From Paenibacillus etheri (lineage in GTDB: Bacteria > Bacillota > Bacilli > Paenibacillales > Paenibacillaceae), in contig NZ_LCZJ02000019.1 of assembly GCF_001012825.1 (NCBI RefSeq), forward strand, positions 457,302 to 521,301: a stretch of DNA of 64,000 nucleotides, in the 5' to 3' direction. Each line of letters starts with the position of its first letter. Position 1 is the stretch's first letter. Below, in pieces: positions 58,740 through 64,000 of the stretch. The notes under the pieces were generated by a model, which saw only the letters and a list, made by a program, of their open reading frames with translations, had not been told where the DNA came from and made no database searches. A program made the translations under genes and the position numbers.

Positions 58740-60500
58740 TTATTTCATCGCTTTTACTAGCTCTGTGAAAATAACCCCAAGCGCGTACGCTCCCGCATCC
58801 GGATAACCTATGCTGCGTTCTCCTACAGTGCCTGCTCTTCCCATACGTGCGACGATATCTGAAGTCTTCTGAGCACCGAGAACAGCTGCTTCTGCTGCTT
58901 TTGATGCTGCCAGCTTAATATCTTCGCCCTGCTCGGCGCTTTGTGTCCAGGCATCCGCAAAAGGTACAAGGGCATCAATTAATGTCTTGTCGCCAACGAC
59001 AGCACCTCTCCCAAAAGATCTTTCACCCGTATCCTGAATCCCTTTGACAACGGCCTGCATCATATTGGCGAAATCCTGTATGGACAACTCTTGCTTCTGC
59101 TGCGCGGACTTACTCGCTGCGCGGAAGCCCGATCCCCAGATCGGTCCAGATGCTCCACCACAATGCTCCATAATGATCAACGAACATGCATCAAGGAAGT
59201 CACCGATATTGCTGAGATGATGAGCTAGGATATCTTCCCACTCTACTTTTAGCTGCTTGAAGCCTTTGGCTACGCTCATCCCAAAATCGCCATCTCCGGC
59301 GTGGGCGTCTAGATCGCAGAACGGCACCTCATTCTCGATAATGACCTCGCTCATTTGGTCGATTAAATATACGATATTTTGCAAGGAGAACTGGTTGTTC
59401 TTAATTACCGCTGCTTCAGCATTCGTATTATTCTTGAAGGATACCGTGCTGTCTGCTTTCTCTTCCTCGATGATCTCGGTATAGTTCACGGGCTCAAATG
59501 AACCTTTAACCGACAATGCCGGTGTATCGCACGGAGCAGATAACCATTTCTTCAGCGTCTCATCCAGCTTCATAATCGACACTGATGCACCTGCCATATC
59601 TATGCTGGTCATATAGTTGCCGACAAATACTTTAAACACTCGCTTATTCTTGGCAGTCAATTCACGAATCACAGAATTATTTAACAAATAGAGCTCCTGC
59701 AGTGGTGTTCCACCAAATCCATTAATCAAAACAGCAACTTCTTGCTGCGACTCATCGTTAATCTGCAAGTTACTCAGCAAGGACGTAACCATTCGCTGCG
59801 CCAGTTCATCCGCTGACACGGATTTTTCCCGGCGTATTCCAGGTTCACCGTGAATTCCGACACCGTATTCCATCTCATCCTCTTCGATATGAAAAGTTGG
59901 GGTTCCTTTGGCAGGAACGGTGCAAGAAGTAAAGGCGAAACCGATGGTACGAACATGGTCAATCGCATGCTGCGCTGCTTCTTTTACTTCCGTGAGGGAC
60001 AGTCCTGCTTCTGCCGCAGCCCCGGCCACTTTATGAACGAGGACTGTTCCGGCAACCCCTCTTTTCCCTACCGTATAGAGACTGTCTTCAACGGCAATGT
60101 CATCGTCTACCTTAACATATTCCACTTGAATGCCGTCTTCACTTGCGAGATGAGCGGCATTTTTAAAGTTCATGATGTCGCCGCTGTAGTTCTTAATAAT
60201 AAGTAACGTGCCCTTTTGGCTCGCAGAACGACGGATCGCTTGATAGACCTGAATCTGAGATGGAGAAGCGAACACATCCCCGCACACAGCTGCATCCAGC
60301 ATACCGCTACCTACAAACCCGGCATGAGCCGGTTCGTGGCCACTTCCACCCCCGCTAATAAGCGTTACTTTATCGGTGTTGATCTCTTTTTTAGAAATCA
60401 CTTTAAATTTTTCATTGAAATCCAGTTCAGGATGCGCCAAGACAAGTCCATTGCACATTTCCCGGACTAGCGTTTCCGGTTTGTTCATAATTTTCTTCAT
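58740..60500 (-). CDS. Dihydroxyacetone kinase, DhaK-DhaL fusion (ATP-dependent)
   Basis: 586 residues. DhaK domain (1-330): VTLISGGGSGHEPAHAGFVG binds the substrate, and the covalently binding His lies in MEYGVGIHGEPG. DhaL domain (about 385-586): the Asp cluster in CDLDAHAGDGDFGMSVAKGF coordinates Mg-ATP, with GGASGPIWGSGFRAA and GRAGTVGERSIGYPDAGA completing the site. The fusion is the ATP-using type rather than the PTS-dependent three-subunit type. It makes dihydroxyacetone phosphate from dihydroxyacetone. Its ribosome site (AAGGAGCTTTAAG) lies inside the end of gldA, so the two are coupled. Confidence 0.95.
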   Translation of the reverse strand: MKKIMNKPETLVREMCNGLVLAHPELDFNEKFKVISKKEINTDKVTLISGGGSGHEPAHAGFVGSGMLDAAVCGDVFASPSQIQVYQAIRRSASQKGTLLIIKNYSGDIMNFKNAAHLASEDGIQVEYVKVDDDIAVEDSLYTVGKRGVAGTVLVHKVAGAAAEAGLSLTEVKEAAQHAIDHVRTIGFAFTSCTVPAKGTPTFHIEEDEMEYGVGIHGEPGIRREKSVSADELAQRMVTSLLSNLQINDESQQEVAVLINGFGGTPLQELYLLNNSVIRELTAKNKRVFKVFVGNYMTSIDMAGASVSIMKLDETLKKWLSAPCDTPALSVKGSFEPVNYTEIIEEEKADSTVSFKNNTNAEAAVIKNNQFSLQNIVYLIDQMSEVIIENEVPFCDLDAHAGDGDFGMSVAKGFKQLKVEWEDILAHHLSNIGDFLDACSLIIMEHCGGASGPIWGSGFRAASKSAQQKQELSIQDFANMMQAVVKGIQDTGERSFGRGAVVGDKTLIDALVPFADAWTQSAEQGEDIKLAASKAAEAAVLGAQKTSDIVARMGRAGTVGERSIGYPDAGAYALGVIFTELVKAMK

Positions 60501-60501
60501 C

Positions 60502-61638
60502 TTAAAGCTCCTTACTTAATTTGTATTGACGGCCTAATTGGTCGGCAGCCATAATTGCTGATGCAACCGCTTCTTCCGTAATTGGGAACGGCATGGAATG
60601 AATCGATTCCTCAGCTATACAAGCTTTTTTAGCAACCTCAAGAAGTTCTTCGTAAGTGACTTGCTCCACTCCAATATCCGCAAGGCACACTGGAAGACCA
60701 ATTGAGAGACAGAAATCCAATACTTCTCTTAATTCGGTACGGTCAGCATTTTCAAGCACCAATTGAGCAATTGTACTGAAGGCCACCTTCTCACCATGAT
60801 AATAATGATGTGTTCCCTCTAAAGCAGTTAATCCATTATGGATCGCATGAATCGCAGCCAAACCTCCACTTTCGAAGCCTAGTCCGGATAACAAAATATT
60901 CGTTTCAATAATATTCTCCAAGGCTGGGGTTACGATATTCAGATCGCAGGCCTGCTTCGCCTTGAACCCATTTTCAAGCAACGTGTCATAGCATAGTCTG
61001 GCAAGACCAAGTGCCGTTATGGTTCCCTTAGCTTCCCCACAAACACCTTCACGAACCCCGCAAGGTAATCCTGCATTAACATTGGAATAAGAATTTGCTG
61101 TAGCTCTTGCTTCGAAATAAGTGGATAGTGCATCTCCCATCCCAGCAACAAGAAACCTTGTAGGTGCTTTAGCAATCACTGTTGTATCAATCATGACTAC
61201 ACTCGGGCTTTGCTTGAAATAAGCATAATCATCGAATTCACCTTCTGGAGTATAGAGGACCGCGGAGTGACTAGTCGGTGCATCAGTGGCTGCAATTGTA
61301 GGAACGATAATCAGCGCTTCTCCTTCTGCTACGCATTTTGCCGTATCAATCGCCTTACCTCCACCCAAACCAATTGTACATGCACATTGATGTTCCTTGG
61401 CTAGAGCCTGTAATCTTGCAACCTCTTGTCTTGAGCATTCCCCATGAAAGCCGCTTTCAACAAGCGTTATATTAAATTTCAGTTTAGTTGACTCCAATTT
61501 ATCCTTCACACGTGTAACATCATCTGGATGTGCAATGAGCAGTGCAGAATCACCGAATGTTTTTACAAAATAACCTAAATTCAAAAGCTCATTCTCACCT
61601 TGCACATATTTCGTCGGACTGATAAACGCTCTTCTCAT
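60502..61638 (-). CDS. gldA: Glycerol dehydrogenase (NAD-dependent, iron-containing ADH superfamily)
   Basis: 378 residues from the ATG at 61638 (AGGAGGAATGAAA leader); a longer frame to 61698 lacks a ribosome site. NAD-binding motif IGLGGGKAIDTAK, VPTIAATDAPTSHSAVLYTP, and metal ligands in GMGDALSTYFEARA, SGLGFESGGLAAIHAIHNGL and HHYYHGEKVAFST. It oxidises glycerol to dihydroxyacetone, which the next gene's product phosphorylates. Glycerol use by this dehydrogenase-kinase route is independent of GlpK/GlpD. The divergent PocR/AraC gene probably regulates it. Confidence 0.95.
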   Translation of the reverse strand: MRRAFISPTKYVQGENELLNLGYFVKTFGDSALLIAHPDDVTRVKDKLESTKLKFNITLVESGFHGECSRQEVARLQALAKEHQCACTIGLGGGKAIDTAKCVAEGEALIIVPTIAATDAPTSHSAVLYTPEGEFDDYAYFKQSPSVVMIDTTVIAKAPTRFLVAGMGDALSTYFEARATANSYSNVNAGLPCGVREGVCGEAKGTITALGLARLCYDTLLENGFKAKQACDLNIVTPALENIIETNILLSGLGFESGGLAAIHAIHNGLTALEGTHHYYHGEKVAFSTIAQLVLENADRTELREVLDFCLSIGLPVCLADIGVEQVTYEELLEVAKKACIAEESIHSMPFPITEEAVASAIMAADQLGRQYKLSKEL

Positions 61639-61770
61639 TTTCATTCCTCCTAGGTTGTATATAGTTATTATTATAGATTGCTCTATTTCAGTATGCATGA
61701 AACAATAAGGTCTAAATAAAGCGTTTTCTTATCATGTTTTTTTGTCTTCTCTTAAAGAAATTGTATTATC

Positions 61771-61800
61771 TTGTCCTTTAGTACAAAAATTCGCTATAAT
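61771..61800 (+). promoter_or_regulatory. SigA-type promoter of the PocR/AraC gene
   Basis: TTGTCC, 18-base spacer, TATAAT, 41 bases before the ATG. A GTAC...GTAC inverted repeat overlaps the -10 region (61781-61804). Confidence 0.55.
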
Positions 61801-61840
61801 GTACATTATGTTTCTATAACTTTCCTAGGAGAATATCGTG

Positions 61841-62875
61841 ATGCCCAAATCTCGATTTAATTTAGAAGAAATTATTGATTTGAAGAAATGGGAGAAGTTG
61901 CAGGACTCCTTATCGCTTGTTACTAAAATGGCCATCCTTACCGTTGATTATAAAGGTGTTCCCGTGACTAAGCACAGCTTCTGTCAGCCTTTCTGCCAAG
62001 GCGTACGCCAAGATTCTGAACTCTCTCAGTTCTGTCAAAAATGTGATGCACGTGCTGGCATTGAAGCGGTTCGTCAGAACAAGCCTTATATTTATTTATG
62101 CCATTTCAACATTATCGATATTGCCATTCCAATAATTATTGACAATCAATATCTGGGTGCAATTATGGCAGGGCAACTTAAGCTTCGTGAGCCTGACGTG
62201 TCGAATCTGGAGCAGATTGTATCCAGACCACCTAATGTAGAGGCGAACATGAAGTTTAAGACGCTTCAAGAGGATTACGAGGCACTCCCTGTCTTATCCT
62301 ATGATGAAGTAACGAAGTGCGTTGACCTACTACTTCAGTTAAGCACCTATATCGTGGAAGAAGCCATTCAGAAACGTACCACTGTCGATTTGTATAAAAG
62401 AGTGCTGACCTCAAATATTGACACACCTGCTTCAGCTGAAGATTTCGATGAGACAGACCGTGCGTACCGCAAAATTCAATCCATTCAGCAAGAATTGTCA
62501 GGGGCACTTATCGAGACCAAACTGAAGAATGGGGCTCAAAGGTTCGTCTCTACAAATTCAGTGCTTCAGCCTGCGTTTGATTACATCTATGCCCACAAGA
62601 ATGAAAATTTCAGTCTAAAAGAAATGGCCAAGCTTTGTCATATCAGCCCCAGTTATTTCAGTCGCATATTTACAAAAGAAACAGGCGAGAACTTCTCCCT
62701 CTTCATCGCCAGGCTCAAGATTGAATGGGCCAAGCAGCTGCTGGAAACTACAGACGCACCTATTAATCAAGTGAGCGATGATTTAGGATTTTGTGATACT
62801 GGTTATTTTATTAAAACATTCAAACGGTTCGAGAACCTCACCCCGGCTGTATACCGGAATATGTATATGAATTGA
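61841..62875 (+). CDS. PocR-domain AraC-family regulator of glycerol genes
   Basis: 344 residues from the ATG at 61841 (AGGAGAATATCGTG leader; the GTG just before it is less likely). The PocR sensor (residues about 5-165) has the cysteine-rich HSFCQPFCQGVRQDSE, FCQKCDARAGIEA and YLCHFNIIDIAIPI, then YLGAIMAGQ. The AraC domain has NFSLKEMAKLCHISPSYFSR and NQVSDDLGFCDTGYFIKTF. PocR domains bind short diols or triols such as propanediol or glycerol. Divergent from gldA-dhaKL across about 200 bases, so it probably activates them with glycerol or dihydroxyacetone as inducer. Confidence 0.9.
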   Translation: MPKSRFNLEEIIDLKKWEKLQDSLSLVTKMAILTVDYKGVPVTKHSFCQPFCQGVRQDSELSQFCQKCDARAGIEAVRQNKPYIYLCHFNIIDIAIPIIIDNQYLGAIMAGQLKLREPDVSNLEQIVSRPPNVEANMKFKTLQEDYEALPVLSYDEVTKCVDLLLQLSTYIVEEAIQKRTTVDLYKRVLTSNIDTPASAEDFDETDRAYRKIQSIQQELSGALIETKLKNGAQRFVSTNSVLQPAFDYIYAHKNENFSLKEMAKLCHISPSYFSRIFTKETGENFSLFIARLKIEWAKQLLETTDAPINQVSDDLGFCDTGYFIKTFKRFENLTPAVYRNMYMN

Positions 62876-62885
62876 TTAGCTGCAT

Positions 62886-63374
62886 TTAGGGGAAATCTGT
62901 GATTTCGCCTAATATAGCCTCTTTGATCTTTCCCTCACCGTTTATAATAAACGTGGCAGGAAGCGCACTAACTCCGTATGCAGTAGAGATTTTTCCGGTA
63001 ACATCAATGACAACTGGAAAAGAAAAATTATGATCCTTAAGATATTCTGATACAGTCCCTTTAGACTCACCAACATTAATAAACAAGGTTTCAATTTGAG
63101 AACTAGTGGATTTGTGAATGTCATTCAGAAGGGGCATTTCACGCACACATGACGTGCACCAGGAAGCCCAAAAGTTAAGCACCACAATCTGTCCCAGGAA
63201 ATCACTTAGACGAACCTTTTTGCCTTCTATAGTTGTAGCATCAAATTCGGGAGCGATAGAGCCCACTGCAATCCTCTCAGATGAATCTCTTGTTTCATTA
63301 TGGCTAAATACCCATACAACAGTCGTGGCAGCTGCGATAATCACCAGCAAAGCAATGATTCGACGCATGCTCAT
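62886..63374 (-). CDS. TlpA/ResA-like thiol-disulfide oxidoreductase
   Basis: 162 residues. N-terminal membrane anchor (RRIIALLVIIAAATTVVWVFS), then a thioredoxin fold facing outward: APEFDATTIEGKKVRLSDFL, the CXXC site in FWASWCTSCVREMPLL, and VSALPATFIINGEGKIKE with the cis-Pro. The C-terminus (LGEITDFP) is about ten residues shorter than usual ResA proteins, so a late truncation is possible. Its ATG overlaps the ABC ATPase stop (ATGA). It may reduce a copper or haem-protein cysteine pair. Confidence 0.85.
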   Translation of the reverse strand: MSMRRIIALLVIIAAATTVVWVFSHNETRDSSERIAVGSIAPEFDATTIEGKKVRLSDFLGQIVVLNFWASWCTSCVREMPLLNDIHKSTSSQIETLFINVGESKGTVSEYLKDHNFSFPVVIDVTGKISTAYGVSALPATFIINGEGKIKEAILGEITDFP

Positions 63375-64000
63375 TTCAGACCCAGACTATGATTAAAGGC
63401 TGTATACAGAGAACCAAATTTTGTATGAAATTCTTTGGTCGGACCTGAACCAACATTTCTTCCATGACTTAGAAAGACAATCTGATCAGCGATTTTATCA
63501 GCGATTTCTAACTGGTGTGTGGAGAAAATAACGGTATGCCCTTCTTCCTTGATTCTTTGGAGTAGGTCTACGAATTCATTCATCCAAAAAGGGTCAAGAC
63601 CGTTTGTGGGTTCGTCCATAATTAGCAACGAAGGTTTGGCCAGCAATGCCTGAGCAAATAAGATACGCTGACGCATTCCCTTTGAAAAGGTGTTGACCAG
63701 ACGATTTCGTTTATCCTCTAGACCTACTAAGCCAAGGACTTCGTTGACTCTCGCTTTGCGATTGGGTACCCTACGGAGAGCGGCCCAAAAAGTCAGAGCT
63801 TCCTCTGCCGACAGCCCCTGATTGAATTGATAATCATCCGGCATATAACCAATTTGTTTCGAGAATTGTTTGCGTGATTTGTGCCAGTATAAACCACCCA
63901 CTGAGATTTCGCCCACCGAAGGCTGAAGAATACCCGCAACCATTCGCAAAACGGTACTTTTGCCAGCCCCGTTACCACCACATAGTGCAAGTATGCTCCC
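63371..64000 (-). CDS. ABC transporter ATP-binding protein (NosF/CcmA-like; 5' end outside window)
   Basis: About 209 residues are visible. Walker A GGNGAGKST near the window edge, Q-loop IGYMPDDYQFNQGLS, signature FSKGMRQRILFAQALL (SKGMRQR variant), Walker B LLIMDEPTNGLDP and the H-loop FSTHQLEIAD. This type is usual in exporters such as NosF, and the coupled thioredoxin-like gene recalls copper-site maturation loci (nos) in which an ATPase, a permease and a TlpA/NosL-type protein cooperate. The permease must lie outside the window, so assignment is tentative. Confidence 0.85.
   Translation of the reverse strand, partial: GSILALCGGNGAGKSTVLRMVAGILQPSVGEISVGGLYWHKSRKQFSKQIGYMPDDYQFNQGLSAEEALTFWAALRRVPNRKARVNEVLGLVGLEDKRNRLVNTFSKGMRQRILFAQALLAKPSLLIMDEPTNGLDPFWMNEFVDLLQRIKEEGHTVIFSTHQLEIADKIADQIVFLSHGRNVGSGPTKEFHTKFGSLYTAFNHSLGLK

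Overview
The window looks like chromosome of a Paenibacillus-type Bacillota bacterium. The reasons are strong AGGAGG ribosome sites with frequent TTG and GTG starts, a YesM/YesN two-component pair, many AraC-type regulators, MalFG-type sugar permeases with a lipoprotein binding protein, CcpA-like cre boxes, and a large set of intracellular glycosidases. No rRNA, tRNA, CRISPR array, intact transposase or prophage was seen.

Layout. 0-1.3 kb: 5' part of a secreted GH85 endo-beta-N-acetylglucosaminidase. 1.7-10.2 kb: a mixed accessory stretch with two phosphotransferase-fold kinases, an ArsR-type regulator broken by an in-frame stop, a short-chain dehydrogenase remnant, a MoxR-like AAA ATPase / VWA / GIY-YIG / DUF6530-like cassette, two acetyltransferases and an antiporter remnant. 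10.4-13.1 kb: a divergent Gfo/Idh-ThuA // AraC locus that is duplicated at 47.0-49.6 kb. 13.4-39.7 kb: a large glycan-utilisation region with a YesMN pair at 18.2-21.2 kb, GH92, GH42-like, GH78 and GH2 enzymes, an alpha/beta hydrolase, an ABC importer, a truncated sensor and a decayed second GH2 gene; several unrelated small genes lie at 21.5-23.5 kb. 39.9-43.7 kb: an esterase and an AraC/GH39 fusion regulator. 43.8-47.0 kb: an AT-rich MarR/DUF3238-like/azoreductase/MFS module. 49.8-58.7 kb: lipoproteins, a three-gene sugar isomerase/dehydrogenase operon with its own AraC regulator, GDPD, CapA and a YgbA-family protein. 58.7-62.9 kb: a glycerol module (GldA, DhaK-DhaL fusion, PocR/AraC regulator). 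62.9-64 kb: a TlpA-like protein and the 3' part of an ABC ATPase.

How it fits together. An 18-bp motif (about CTGYGAAAKSGTTTGTRA) occurs six times. Five copies form a set with a cre-like box between the motif and the start codon of a minus-strand glycan gene; the sixth is a second copy in the YesMN/GH42-like divergent region. This suggests one regulon switched on by the response regulator and damped by CcpA. With GH85, GH92 and GH2 the likely substrates are mannose-rich glycans, possibly N-glycans.

Most notable: (1) a classic A-AAA-AAC slippery heptamer at the end of the MoxR-like gene, in the phase needed to enter a VWA frame that has no normal start codon for its first 53 codons; (2) the two copies of the Gfo/ThuA/AraC locus have decayed reciprocally, so one intact set of genes is spread over two sites; (3) the shared motif/cre promoter architecture; (4) an AraC regulator fused to a GH39 domain whose acid/base glutamate appears lost. 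Everything here was read by eye; no alignments or searches were run.
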